The translations under genes and the position numbers were made by a program. From contig NW_026944383.1 in assembly GCF_033439725.1 (NCBI RefSeq), positions 1,054,001 through 1,118,000 on the forward strand: a DNA stretch of 64,000 nucleotides, read 5' to 3'. Source of the DNA: Neurospora tetraspora. Lineage: Eukaryota; Ascomycota; Sordariomycetes; Sordariales; Sordariaceae. Below, piece by piece: positions 44,789 to 58,400 of this stretch (position 1 is its first letter; each line of letters opens with the position of its first letter). A model generated the notes under the pieces. It was not told the DNA's origin. It worked only from the letters and a program-made list of their open reading frames with translations, and did not search any database.

Positions 44789-45379
44789 CACAGTGAGCTT
44801 ATCGTCGAGTGCCGGCTGCGAGTAGTATACGGGAAAAGGTCTTCGATAAGATCGAGAATCGCATGATGAGATGATATCTTGCATTTGGAAGGTCACGGTC
44901 ATGGTGACCCTCAAGATGTACAGTTCGTTGCGCACTGTCCCGTCCAAGTGAAAGCCGAGAAAGTCAAGGTATAACCCTGGTGAAGAAGCTTAGAAGCTGA
45001 AGCAGTGACGTAGTGTCTCTTCAATGATGAATGTGATTGGCTGCTTTTCCGGTCGTTCCTGTCCGATAAGCTTATCGGTTCTCAAACGCACACTGTGCAG
45101 CGACCCGGTTGCAGTTCAGGAACCACTGCAGGGCCCCTCGAGGTGATCGTCATCATCCCATCCGCCGTTGTGTTTCGTCTGGTTCAACAGAAACTAGGAG
45201 CAACCTAAAGACAAAGCACAATACAACATCTTCCTACACCGACGGCGAGGCTTCTTTTGCAAGCGCACCGCTCTCAGACTCTCTCCTCAAACACTTGATC
45301 ACCGCTTCGATTCCCGAACTTGTCCTTGAGCTTCTCCGTACCTCCTCCCTTGAAAGATAGAACGTCGCCGATATTCAAA

Positions 45380-47041
45380 ATGGCTCCGAACGGCAACGAT
45401 AGCAAGGAGATAACGGCGTCACAACTCCCCGACCTGCTCGCCAATGACAACTCGGTCAAACTCGCCGGTGTCGATGTCGACGGTCAGCTGCGCGGCAAGC
45501 TTGTATCCAAGAAGAAGTTCCTCTCCATTGCCGAGTCAGGTTTCGGCTTCTGCTCTGTCATCTTCGGGTGGGATATGCACGATCAGACATACATAAAAGA
45601 GCTGAAGGTCAGCAACAAGGAAAACGGATACAGAGACATCATTGCTATCCCAGATCTGAACAGCTTCCGGCGCATCCCATGGGAGAACAATGTGCCCTTC
45701 TTCTTGATCAGCTTCCATGACCCTGACACCATGGAGCCCGTGTCGGCTTGCCCGCGTGGTCTGCTGAGGAAACAGTTGGCAAAGCTGGGTGAGAAGGGAT
45801 ATGGGGCTATGGCTGGAGGTAGGTACTCTTGGGCAACAAGATATTGCAGAACCGGGGCTAACTAAAGCCACGACAACAGCCGAGTACGAATTCTTCCAGT
45901 TCCGAGCGCCGTCAGAAAGTGCTTCCGATTCAACAGCGTCGTACCTGAAAGAGAATCCTCCTCATTCACTACCATCCCTGACTGAGGGCATGTTTGGCTA
46001 CAGTTTGACACGACCGGTCCACAACAAGGATTACTACTACGATATCTTCAACACATGCGAACAGTTCCAGTGCAACATTGAAGGCTGGCATACCGAGAGT
46101 GGACCGGGTGTATTTGAGGCTGCGCTCGAGTTCGGTGAAGTTAAGCAGATGGCCGACCGTGCGAGCTTGTTCAAGTACGCATCATCTCCCCTTTACTTCC
46201 CATGTACACACTTTCCAGGTTATTTCTAACACAGGTATCTCAGATATGTTGTCAAGTCGGTGGCCACGAAATACGGAATCACTCCTTGCTTTATGGCCAA
46301 GCCCAAGCAAGGCCTCCCTGGAAACAGCGGACATATGCACATATCGATCGTCGACAAAGATGGCAAGAATCTTCTGGCTCGCGAAGAAGCCGATCCCAAC
46401 GCTCCATATCCCGATGTGGCCTATCTCTCCGACCTGGGCAGACATTTCCTTGCCGGAATCCTCGAAGGTCTACCAGATGTCATGCCCATGGTTGCCCCAA
46501 CCATCAACAGCTACAAGCGGCTTGTTGAAAACTTCTGGGCACCTGTAACCGTCTCATGGGGTCTGGAGCACCGTGCCGCTTCGATCAGACTTATCGGTCC
46601 TCCGGGCTCCAAGGCTGGTGCGACCCGCTTCGAAGTTCGCGTCCCTGGTGCGGATGCCAACCCGTTCTACGTTCTGTCTGCCGTGCTAGCATTGGGCTGG
46701 CGCGGTGTAGAGAAGAAGCTTGAGATTCCTTGCCCGCCGCTAGGCAAGGGAGAGCAGGTTGGCGGAGAGACGGATGCCGGTGCTAGGTTGGCCAAGAGTC
46801 TGAAGCAGGCCACCGAGCGGTTTATGAGCAAGGATAGTATCGCGAGGGAAGTGTTTGGAGACGAGTTTGTGGACCATTTTGGAGGGACGAGAGAGCATGA
46901 GATCCGGCTCTGGGATGAGGCCGTCACGGACTGGTAAGTCACTACACTCCTTTTCTATCGCTGCTTTCATGGATGACAGTTTGAAGACAAGATGCTAACA
47001 GTTTGAACAGGGAGATGAAGAGGTATATCGAGACCGTCTAA
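45380..47041 (+). CDS. Glutamine-synthetase-like protein (type I/FluG C-terminal-like)
   Basis: Four exons, 45380-45818, 45880-46174, 46244-46933 and 47011-47041, give 484 residues with matching phases. The GS beta-grasp region (LAGVDVDGQLRGKLVSKKKF) and catalytic domain are present: EGWHTESGPGVFEAAL with the metal-binding Glu, KQMADRASLFKYVVKSVATK, PGNSGHMHISI, INSYKRL, APVTVSWGLEHRAASIR and ATRFEVRVPGADANPF. The overall form is of prokaryotic type-I GS, as in the C-terminal half of FluG and in gamma-glutamyl-amine ligases, not the cytosolic type-II fungal GS. It probably forms a gamma-glutamyl amide from glutamate, ATP and an amine; ammonia versus a polyamine or amine cannot be decided here. 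The last exon encodes only nine residues (EMKRYIETV). Confidence 0.88.
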
Positions 47042-50000
47042 ACTACCGAACGCTTTCCTTTGTTCTAGTCATGAGTCACGACTAATGAACTTTGCGGCTT
47101 CCTGTTCTTGGGTTGTAATGCGCTGGAGTCATTTTTGAAGTTGGATAGCTTTATTCGCATCTTTAAACAGTTTAATGCGATACCCAGTTATGTCTTTGAT
47201 GTTCTTTGGTTCTCCCGGATGGAAGCGCCTTTTTGTTCTATATCTTACACCACTTCGTCCACCATACTCCAGCCCAGCTGCCGAACCTGCCTCGCTTCCT
47301 TCCATCCCATCCCATCCCATCCCATCCCATCCCAAACCAGATCAGACCGCCTATACGGGTATATGATTGACCCGATTGGCACCTTCTTTCACCAACAACC
47401 ACTTGGTCGAGTGGCGTAACGGTCTACCGTCCTAACACCTCAAACACCCCCGAAAAAAATACCTGTCGGTTCGGAAACGATGATGTATATTCAAGTAACC
47501 CAAAGAGCAGTTCCACATCGTAGGCCGCGTCCTATATCAAGGATCTGTTAGTATCTGCAGCGACAGAAGAAGGTAATCACAAATAATAATGAAAAAGATT
47601 GAGGTGTTTCGACGGTTCCTGAGATGCCACTCGAATGAGCGGTTGTTGGTCTTTTTTTGTATCTTCTTTGTAGCTTTTTGTACTTTCTTCGGAGGTGGAT
47701 GGGATGAACAGGTTGAGTGGAGGAGGTGGTGCGTTCGAACCACGGTGGTTCTTTTTTTTTCTACCTTTCACGGCAACACTTTCTTTGACGAACTCTACTC
47801 GGGTCACTCATTCTTCTAGTTCAAATCAGACTTTGTCAAGCGGCGCCGAGTCAAATTAAGGCTAGCAGTGGTCATGGCTCTCTTTTTTTTGGGTCCCGAC
47901 TGCGGCATGCAACCCTCAGTCCTCACGCCTCACTTACGGGTGCGGCTTGGATAAGGTAGGACGGCGGCGCGGATGCGAATTGGTGGCGATGGTGATGGCC
48001 TAACAAACTCCAGTCTGTCGGTATTTGCGGTCGCACACTCTTTCTGTGTCATGTCGTGTAATGCTCTCAACTTGAAGGAAATCATGGGTCACGGAAGTGG
48101 GATTCTATAAAATGAAGGAGGAGTGATTGAGGGTTCCTTAGTTGCCCATTGGTCTAAGTGTCATCCAATATTATGTGTACATACTACCTACATCACAAGT
48201 AAAGCAGGCGTTTGTCCTTGGATGTGTGAATGATGTGAATCTTATCTTAAAGTTCTCAGTTAAGTTGCAAAACATAACATGCGAAGGGTAGGTAACATGG
48301 AACAGCTTTTTTAGTCGTGACAGTGCATGGTTTAGAGTCTTAGTTGTGAATCTCGCGGCGAGTCGGAAAATGGGCAGATGTTGCTTGTAGGTAAGTGCAT
48401 TCATTCTAAGACGAATTGTTTCCAAATTTTAGCACCACAAGCGGTAGGTAGTCAGATAATGAAGAGTGAAGAGTGGCCAGGCACCATCCTCCAGAGTAGC
48501 ATGGTGTTCGTTGTCTTCTTGCTTCTCCCGCGAGTCTCGAAGTCGACGGAGGGAAGGCAAAAGGCCGGGAACACTCTGGAATACCGACTGAGACGAAACT
48601 ACCTCAAATCACTGTCTGTCTGTCTTAAGGAACCATCCCGAGGGGGCTGTGAGTTGTGACGTTCGAGAAAGGAGTCACGGCATCCATAATGTGTGACGTC
48701 GGGTTTTCTTTATGTGTGACACCTAGTGTATCACTCTCACCACTTCTCTCACGACTTCACTTCTCCCGCTATATCTCTGACCAGAGGCGCGCCACTGCCA
48801 CTGCCTAAGTAGTTGCAGGAGGGTTTTTCTGCTGTTGGTGGTGGTGAGAATGAGCGGATGGTAAGTATAGACCCTGATGTCAGATCATCGGAGTAAGAGT
48901 AAGTGTAGCACTACCGAAAGTTCGATAGGACGTCGACTGAGGGTTATGGCGCCGTGATAAGAGTCAAGAACGATGCTTGTCTCTTTGGGGTACGAGCATT
49001 GCAACATTGCCCTTGAGAGTCTACAGGCAGGTAGGGCAATGAGCATATTGTGTTATCATTGAGACATTCGTTTCCAACGTGGACGTATAGTTCAGCATTG
49101 GAAAGCAAGTCAAGAAAGATGAGGCTTTCCTCATTCCTCATCTTACAACTTTCGTGGGAATCAAGTCAACAAGTAGTCCAAGGTTGTTCGGTGAATCGGC
49201 AAGTTCGGTGTATAGAGAATCCCTGTCGTCGTCGTCAAGACCATCATCTTGATCAGCGAGGTATTTTTGGCAGAAGCCGAAGCAAAAGGACGAAGGATTC
49301 TCTGCCTTGCTGGGCTACAGGGCTACCATTACGGGCAGGAGAAGGGGAGAAAGGGCTTGGAAGGCTAATTTCCCCCAATAGCGGCTGCCTGCTGCGGCTG
49401 GGAAAGGATGATTGTGATGCCGTTTTTTGAGCCACACATCGTCAGCACTAAAAAAGGGCGGACTGGTGAGAGTGGGCGGAAAATAGCCAACCGAAGAGAA
49501 GGAAATCATGAAAAAGCTAGAAGGGGGGAGGGGTGTTGTCAGAAACTTCTGAAGGAATCCTCTTCTTTTTCTTTTCCCCTCTCTGACACACCATCTGTCA
49601 CCAATGGCTTTTGCGAGATTCTGCATTTTGTCCGATCCAAGATGCGATAACCGCTCTTTTGTAGCAGCGCATGTTGGATACCGGCTAGCACCCGTTCAGC
49701 GGTCTGCAGCTGAAAGATGGATGATGTAGATTTGAAGACCGGTTCTGGATATTTCCAAGCAATAACGCACCTGAATGCGCGAAGTTGTGCAAAGATGGGA
49801 AATGTTGCGGGAGTTGAAAAGCGGTGCCGTGGTTGTGCACAAAGTTTCGGATTTTGGATGCAACGATGGACCCTGATCGAGGGACCCACATTTTCATTGG
49901 CGCCCAAGCTCCGATTCTTGGCAGTCTTACGAGTGGAACCCTCTACGGCAGCGCCAAGCCCATGGTCAACTTTCTCTCTTTTTCTTCTGCAACGACACTC

Positions 50001-52416
50001 CGTCGAGGGACTCGCCCAATGATCAACCCCAACAATATCGATAACGTTTTGGAACCCCAGACATCTCGGCGAGTTCTATCAACTTTACCAGAGTTCACAA
50101 GAGAAATCCAGGCGGTGATTCCAGGTCCTGACTCTTGATGGACTTGACAGACAACCGCGACTCAACGCGCTTGACGCGCTCTCCTACTTGTCCTCGCAGT
50201 AATGTCCATACCTAGCCGCGGGAATTAAGCCTTTTTATGGGGAGGGATTACTGAGCGCCCAAGACGATCGATTACACCTATACCAAAACCATTATCGCAA
50301 TCAACATGGAACCATAGCTGCTTATCATGAGTCACCTCTCTGACCACTACCCAGATGACGCCATATGTTCGCCTTTGTGTACTTGGACCGAAGGGCCTCA
50401 CGGGCATGCGAAGAGTAGCAGGTAGATGTCTACCTCCGGCTTTCTTCAACTGAGACCTCGGGCAAGTTCAGAAGTTCTCATCTCTTTTCAGCCTCACTTC
50501 ACCGGGCTGAACAGCATGCGGCGCTTATCTCAAAGGTAGAAAGGCTGCCTCTACCAAGTTATGCTCGCTCGACGACGATTGGCGGCTTGACCGGCATGGC
50601 GTTGGGTAGCTTCACTGTGCCGCATGGCAACTCGATCGCAACTGGTCCCATTCCAGTACATTTCCCCTTTGGGTCATGTCCGGCTATCTGATGTTACTGT
50701 CACGCTTGTTTAATTAAGGTTTTCCCCAGACCGTTCACTCCACGATACAATGACAAAAGGAGATAAAAACTGCGACCACCCCCCTATCACGGCATTGCCC
50801 ACTGGCACGGGTGCAACGCTTATCTCTCCCGCCTCCATACAAGTTGGTGGCTGATCAAGATTCGCTGACATGAGATGCTTCATGCTTGACGGGGCTGGAG
50901 ACACTGGGATTAGCACCCCCAAGTAGATCTTCTCCGGCTTTCTCTGGCAGTGCCCCCTTCTCGTCAACTTCTCCAACGGTGAATCCAAGATCCCGCTTCC
51001 CGGGTCCGGTAGCAATCTTGCAACTCCCGAGCGGCCTGCCCGCGCCCCCTGCTAGGGAAAAGCCAAATGGGTGGATTCGCGTGTCCGAAGCGCTGCATAC
51101 CGGATGGATTTCACCATCCATGAGTGGCTCGTACGAACCACATGAACAACTCACAACGTGTGGTTGAGTTCTACAACAGTCCTTGGACCATCGGATACCG
51201 TCCATTTTGGTGCTACACGACATGGCAGTGAAGGATAATTGCATTACCAATGCCGCCACGGAGTCGCCATGCCATACATACGTTCGAGGTTGTGGTGAAC
51301 TCGGGCATTGGGTCTTCTTGATCGAGACTTCAGTCAAGATCAAGCCAGTCTACAGGCGGAACTATGCACATTGGATGCCTGAATCCAATTCTGAAGACTT
51401 GGTCAAGATCACAACTTATATCCAGTAAATTCCGAAGGGATCTGGAGGATCACCAGTCCATCCGAATCCTTCGTCTGCTTGGCCAAGCGCTCGCGAACAG
51501 GGGTCCTGACGACGCTAAGACGTGTGGGTCTCTTCATTTTCTCCATTCTTTTTTTCTCTGGAGCAGCTGCTGTTTGGATGGGCGTCAATCTAACACAGCC
51601 CTACGAGCCCCGATACGAGTCCCGAATTGTTACTGGCCAGCTGCTACGAGGACAAACGCAGTCTCACCACCTTTGACACCTTTGCCCTACGGGGAGGCTA
51701 GGTTATCCAGTACCAGTGAGAATTCACCAGCCACGTTCGGCTCATTGGCTCGGGCATGCTGTTGAGTGTTGACATCTCGGATCAAAGCTTCTCTTCCTTC
51801 GCCTCTTGAGTTCAACCAAAGAGCGTCAGGCCTTGACCCTCACCGTATCCACTCATCAATCCCAATGCGCAAAGGCTGTGCCCAACCTACCTGGTGGGTC
51901 GCTCCATGCTGACGGGACTCCTCGTTTCTAAACCCGAATAGGCCAACGGAGAATAAGATCTTTTTGCCCATGGCTATCCTCAAGCTTCCAGCTTCGCCCG
52001 TAGTTCTGGTGGGCGGAGCACCGATTGGGTTTAGTCAAGCTCTATTTTCTGACCACAGGCACCAAGATCCGCACCCTGTCTTCTCGACATCCATGCTCAA
52101 GAGATCTCTTGGTGGCTCTGTTACCCCCCATGTTTGGACCGTAGCTCCATCTTATCGTGGACTTGCACCTCGAATAAATACATTTCACGGCCCAACCTTT
52201 GCTTCCATCTTCCTCTTTTCCGCCCCTAGCATCACACTGTTGGTCACTTGTTGACTGTTCGATACCCGCTTGAGATCTGCTTTGGGCAGGGTCAAGCTTC
52301 TCTTGTGTTCGCGACTTTCTCTCACAAGCCTTTCCTCCTTACTCTCTAATCGTTTTTTTCCTATCTGAAAAGCTCCTCATTTCACCCGCCCTCGTGGGCG
52401 CGATACTCTACACATC
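47042..52416. other. Gene-poor intergenic tract upstream of glucan synthase
   Basis: 5.4 kb without a supported gene. It includes CCCAT repeats (47306-47330). Small frames such as 49866-50138 (90 codons from ATG) and 51479-51676 (a hydrophobic stretch, no ATG) lack family signatures. The last 200 bases are pyrimidine-rich leader of the glucan synthase. No transposon or AT-rich repeat-mutated relic is obvious. Confidence 0.5.
47306..47330. repeat. (CCCAT)5 microsatellite
   Basis: Five perfect CCCAT units with imperfect flanking copies, about 265 bp downstream of the glutamine-synthetase-like gene. Confidence 0.88.
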
Positions 52417-55400
52417 ATGGCGGCGGTTCTTCTCACACTCGTCCTGGCGACCTTGGTACAAGGTCTCCGGTACGATCCAGACTACGTCGACTACAACCTT
52501 AATCAGAATAAGGACGCCGTGAACCCGTTGGACTACTCCGCGCCAAAACGAGATAACTACACAGCGTCCCCAAAGGACTGGCAATTTCCCTTCTACACGC
52601 TTTTCCTCGACAGGTTTGCCAACGGCGACCCTACCAATGACAATATCAACGGCACTGTCTATGAGCAAGATCCTACAAGCAACCAGCTGCGGCATGGAGG
52701 CGATGTTCAGGGTATCATTGACAGCCTGGACTATATCCAGGGCATGGGAATGAAGGTAAGTGGAAGGAGATGGTAATGGGAATGGCAGTTATACTTATTT
52801 TGACACAGGCTATCTACATTGCTGGTTCACCATTTATTAACCTGCCTTGGGGTGTTGACTCCTACTCGGTAAGTGGTCAAGATCCAAAAAGGATCGGGCT
52901 CATGGTTTTTCTAACAGTGCCATAGCCCATTGATTTGACTCTCTTGGACATGCATTATGGCACGATCAAGGACTGGCAACGCATGGTGGACGAGATTCAC
53001 AAGCGTGATATGTATGTCATGATTGACCACACATTCTCGACGTAAGTTTCAAACACCTCCATCCGATTTCCCTGGCAAATGGCTTACAGTGAACTCAGTA
53101 TGAGCGACCTTCTGGCCTTCAACGGCTTCGAGAACGAAACCGCCCCCTTCACCCTCCAGGAACACAAGGTGCACTACAAGGGTAACCGAGAGTATCTCGA
53201 CTTTGCGCCATCCAACGAATACAAGGACAAATGCGAGTATCCCAGATTTTGGGATGAAACGGGAATGCCTGTTGGAGAGGACGTCACCAGCCAGCTTAAA
53301 GGTTGCTACGACAGTGATTTCGACCAGTACGGCGACATGGAAGCCTTCGGTGTCCATCCGGACTGGCAACGTTCCTTGGCCAAGTTCGCTAGTGTCCAGG
53401 ATCGGTTGAGGGAATGGGTACCGTCTGTTCGCCAACGCATCGAGTTATTCTCCTGTCTTTCGATCAGGGTGCTTGACGTTGACGGGTTCCGCTTCGATAA
53501 GGCCACACAAGTCACGGTTGATGCTATGGCCGAGCATAACGAAGCCGTCCGCAAGTGTGCCAAAGAACACAACAAAGACAACTTCTTCATGCCCGGCGAA
53601 ATCACCGGTGGCAACGGCTACGGTGCGATATATATCGGCAGAGGACGGCAAGGGGACCAGAGGCCGAGTTTTCCCCAAGTCATGAATCTGACGACCAAAG
53701 AGCTGAGCAAGAACAACAGCCTGGTTATCCGCGACGAGGGCAAAAACGGCCTCGACGCTGCTGCTTTCCATTATTCGGCATACCGCTTTCTTACTAGATT
53801 TCTCGGTATGAGCGGAAACTTGGAAGCCGGTTATGACCTGCCGCTCAACTGGGTTCAGATGTGGAACCAGATGATCCTCACCAACGATTTCGTCAACCCT
53901 AATACTGGCGTGTTCGACCCACGGCACATGTACGGAACCATGAATCAGGACGTTTTCCGGTGGTCTGGCATCAAGCAGGGTACACAGAGGATGCTTCTCG
54001 GTCTGTTCATTATGACTCTGCACATGCCCGGTATTCCGTTGGTCTTCTATGGCGAGGAGCAGGAATTCTACGTTCTTGACAGTACGGCGGACAACTACCT
54101 TTTTGGGCGACAGGCGTTCTCGCCTACCCCCGGTTGGATGCTTCATGGCTGCCATGCCGGAAACAGTACACAGTACATTGGCTGGCCCATTGAATCAGCA
54201 AGAACCGGATGCAACGACCCCAAGGTTGCGCTGGATCATCGTGACCCATCGGCCCCGGTCCGCAACATCATGAAGTCGATGTACCACATGCGCGAGAAGT
54301 ATGAGACTTTCCGTGAAGCATGGCTCCTGCAAACCCTTAGTTCGAAGATTAGGACTGTGACGCTCGAAGGTAGCACCACAAGCACCGAGTTCGGAATTTG
54401 GTCCGTTGCACGCGCATTTTATCCTGGGGTTCAAAAGGAATTATATCCAGCTGAACCCGTCTGGCTTGTTTATCACAACGAGGAAAAGGAAACCGAGTAT
54501 ACATTCGACTGCTCCAAGAAGGACAAGGACTTCGTCTCTCCATTCGATGCTGGAGCGACGATCAAGAACTTGTTCTACCCATATGACGAGATCAAACTGG
54601 AGAAATCCTCTCAGAGTTTAGGATTCGCTAATTCCCATGCTGTGAGCGGCTGCCTCAGCAATGTCACTATGGCACCCTTCGAATTCCGAGCCTACGTACT
54701 CAAGGATGATTGGGAGTCGCCCCCGCCTATGATCACCAAGTTCACTCCTGGCCATGACGCTTCTGTCGAGTCTCATGGAGACGGAATGGTCAATATCACA
54801 CTGGAGTTCTCGGAGGAAATGGACTGTGAGGAGGTCTTCAAGTCGATCTCCTTCAACTCGACAACCGAAGAGAAGGCCGATATCAAGATCGATAAACACC
54901 AGTGCGAAAATATCAAGGCCAGCTTCATCGTCGAATACGTCGGCGCCATCCCCTCGACCTGGAGGTTCAACGCCACCTTGTCAAACGTCAAGGACGGAAT
55001 TCACAGAATCACCGTGAAGGGTCCCATGTCCGGTCGCAATGTCAGCACGGGCGCCACTGATCACTTCCTCCTCCGCGTCGGTTCATCCAACAACCCGGTT
55101 GTTTATCCCATGAACGCCAACTATTCGAAGACGCTAGTGACGAAAGAGGGCAGTGATCTCTTCGTCAACCACGCCGCGGCTGGTGCCGATAAGTGGCGCT
55201 ATTCGACCAACTGGGGCTCTACCTGGAGCAACTGGACCGAGTACAAGGGAGGCAAGGAGAAAATTGACAAGCTGGATTGGGTTGGAACCAAGAGACAGGA
55301 ATGGGATGGTGACCATGTCATGGTTCAGTACTGGTCCAAGCTGCTGGGTAGCGCCTCGTTCGTCCAGTCTGGTGACAGCAAAGACACCAAGGCGCGCCGC

Positions 55401-58400
55401 TTCCCGCATCTTTTCGCCCAAGGTCTCTTTAACAAGTTCGGCTTCGATGCTGGTGTCAAGAATGAGCTGAAGCAGGTTGGCGACGGGCTGTGGGAGGGTC
55501 ACGTGATGGATGAGTGGCCTACATACTTCCAGCTTAATGTATGGGGCATGAATCCCGACCAGAAGCCTGACGCCGGTTGGGTGCTTGGCGATGTGGATGG
55601 AGATGGGGTCCTTGATCGTATGCCGCCTACATCTTTGGCAATGAACGTGATCAACGCTACGGAACCGCCACCGATGCCTGCGCTCTCCTGGAAGCTTGTC
55701 TTCAACGATGCGCTGCTCACTTTCCGCATGGAGCCCCAGGGAAACATGTGGATTCAGATCATCATGTTCATCCTGCTGGCTTCACTCCCCATTGTTGGCG
55801 GTCTCACTGCCGTCTGGATTTTCATGGGCTCCTTCTACAAGGTCAAGGTCAACAAGGTCGGCTTCAAGCGCCGCGGTCGCTCACCTCTACGCGACATTGG
55901 CAAGCGCATCAGCAGTACCGTTTCCTTCGAGAATTTCCGTCACAAGGACGTGGGCGATACGGAGCTCGCTGTCGTCCCTGGCAAGCGCAGAAAGGTCATC
56001 ATTGCCACCATGGAATACAATATCGACGACTGGAACATCAAGATCAAGATTGGCGGTCTCGGCGTCATGGCCCAGCTCATGGGCAAGGCGCTGGAGCACC
56101 AAGACCTAATCTGGGTTGTGCCCTGCGTCGGTGGCATCGACTACCCGATCGACCAGCGCGCTGAGCCAATGTACGTGCCCATCATGGGCAAGGAGTACGA
56201 AATCGAAGTGCAGTACCACCAGGTTCAGAATATCACGTACGTGCTGCTCGACGCGCCCATCTTCCGCACCCAGTCCAAGGCCGACCCCTACCCGCCGCGC
56301 ATGGACGACATGGACTCGGCCATCTACTATGCTGCTTGGAACTACTGCATTGCTGAGGCCATTCGTCGGTTTAACCCGGACATGTACCACATCAACGATT
56401 ATCACGGTGCGGCGGCGCCGTTGTATCTGCTTCCTGAACGCACCATCCCTTGCGCTCTTTCTCTTCACAATGCTGAGTTCCAAGGCATGTGGCCTATGCG
56501 CACGCCTGAGGAGTCTAAGGAGGTGTGCGAGGTGTTCAACCTGGATCCGGAAGTCGTAAAGGAGTATGTTCAGTTCGGATCGGTCTTCAACCTCCTCCAC
56601 GCCGGAGCAAGCTATCTGCGTGTCCACCAAAAGGGCTTTGGTGCCGTGGGCGTCTCGAAGAAGTATGGCGACCGCTCTTACGCCCGCTACCCTATCTTCT
56701 GGGGTCTGTCCAAGATCGGCCAGCTGCCTAATCCTGACCCGAGCGACACGGCCGAGTGGAGCAGAGACGAGCAGGTCCAGGAGAAGGACGTCGTTGTCGA
56801 TCTCGAGGCCGAGGCCAAGCGTGGTGATCTCAGAAGACAGGCTCAGGAGTGGGCTGGATTGGAAGTCAACCCGGATGCGGAGCTCTTCGTCTTCGTCGGC
56901 AGATGGTCGCTCCAGAAGGGCGTCGATCTTATCGCTGACATTTTCCCGTCCATCCTGGAGAAATATCCTACCACCCAGCTCATTTGCGTCGGCCCGGTTA
57001 TCGATCTGTATGGCAAGTTCGCGGCGCTCAAATTGGCAAAGCTCATGGAGAAGTATCCCAAGCGCGTTTACAGCAAGCCCGAGTTTACCGCCCTGCCTCC
57101 TTGTATTTTCAGCGGCGCTGAATTTGCTTTGATTCCCTCTCGCGACGAACCGTTTGGTCTGGTTGCTGTTGAGTTTGGTCGCAAGGGCGCGCTCGGCGTT
57201 GGTGCCCGCGTCGGTGGCCTTGGACAGATGCCTGGTTTCTGGTACACGATCGAGTCGACCGCTCCTCAGCATCTTATTCAGCAATTCCGTGGAGCCATTG
57301 TCGGCGCTTTGGAATGCAAGAAGAAGAACCGTCAGATGATGAGAGCCTGGAGTGCTAAGCAACGTTTCCCTGTCGCTCAATGGGTTGAGGACCTAGATAC
57401 GCTTCAGACCGAGGCTATTCGCATTCATCACAAGGAAGCCAAGAAGCGGAAGAGAGTCTCCAGTGGCTCCTTGCTCACGGTTCCTTCCAATATTGATCTT
57501 AACGGCAATAATACCCAGCGCGATTACTTTGATGATGCAGTCTCGACTCCTGCGGGCGCACGATCCCGAGCGGCATCCACTTCTTCGACTCCGGGGCCTC
57601 AAGACAGTGCAACACATCACAGACGAACCCCCTCCAACCCCTTTGATGATGACATCCCTAGCATTGCCGCGTCCCCGCCTCCTGGGGCTCCCGGATCTCC
57701 TCCTACCGTTAACGTGTATCATTCCGACCATGATGGTGAAGATGGAGCCGATGAACCCCTCATGCCTCCCCTCATGCCTCCGAACCCCCTATTCCTTAAC
57801 CCGTCCGCGAGTTCGTCAGTTACGGATGTCCCCTCTATCGCAGGTAATGCCTTCGGCCAAGCGGGTGACCGCGGCAGTGTCGACACCTTCGCGATGCGCA
57901 TGATGTCTCCCGATGGCTCCGAGACCCGTCCTCAAGCCTTTGGTATGCTCAACCCACAAGCTCGTCCCGGTGCTTCAGGTCTCTACCAAGCCCGCAACCG
58001 CAACAGCTCGCGTCTCTCTGTCATTGATGTCGTTGGTGACAGGCAGGACTTCCGCTTGCAGAAGGTTGATCCCTTCTTCACTGATGCGAATGGCCAGTAT
58101 TACCGCGAGTTCGAGAGCAAGCTCAACGGCCTCACGGCAAAGAACTCGGAAACTGAACTCTGTATCGAGGACTACCTCAAGGAAAGCGAAAAGGAGTGGT
58201 TCAAGCAATTCAGAAACGCCAAACTGGGCCGTAGCCGCAGTCCGAGCCGCTCTCGGAGCCCCATGCCAGGCTTGAAGATCAAGAAGACCAGACACGCGAG
58301 CATTGCCAGCGTCCAGAGCATTTCGCCTTCCGAAGACGGGTCACTCAGTAACGAGGAACGCAACAACAACAACAATGAGGGTGTCGGTCACCATCGCGAC

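Larger units (their letters stand above)
43812..45379. other. Intergenic with two weak small-gene candidates
   Basis: Holds the promoter of the dehydrogenase at the left and of the glutamine-synthetase-like gene at the right. In between are an in-frame duplicated motif (44107-44169) and a small frame (44528-44788), listed separately. Nothing else was recognised. Confidence 0.5.

Noticed and set aside
49866-50138. 90-codon ATG frame upstream of the glucan synthase
   Set aside because: Reasonable composition but no domain, no splice signals and no supporting context.
51479-51676. Frame with a membrane-like segment (FIFSILFFSGAAAVWMG)
   Set aside because: Lacks an ATG and any recognisable upstream exon.
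56106-57380. 424-codon minus-strand frame opposite the glucan synthase
   Set aside because: Antisense shadow of the GT5 domain coding sequence.
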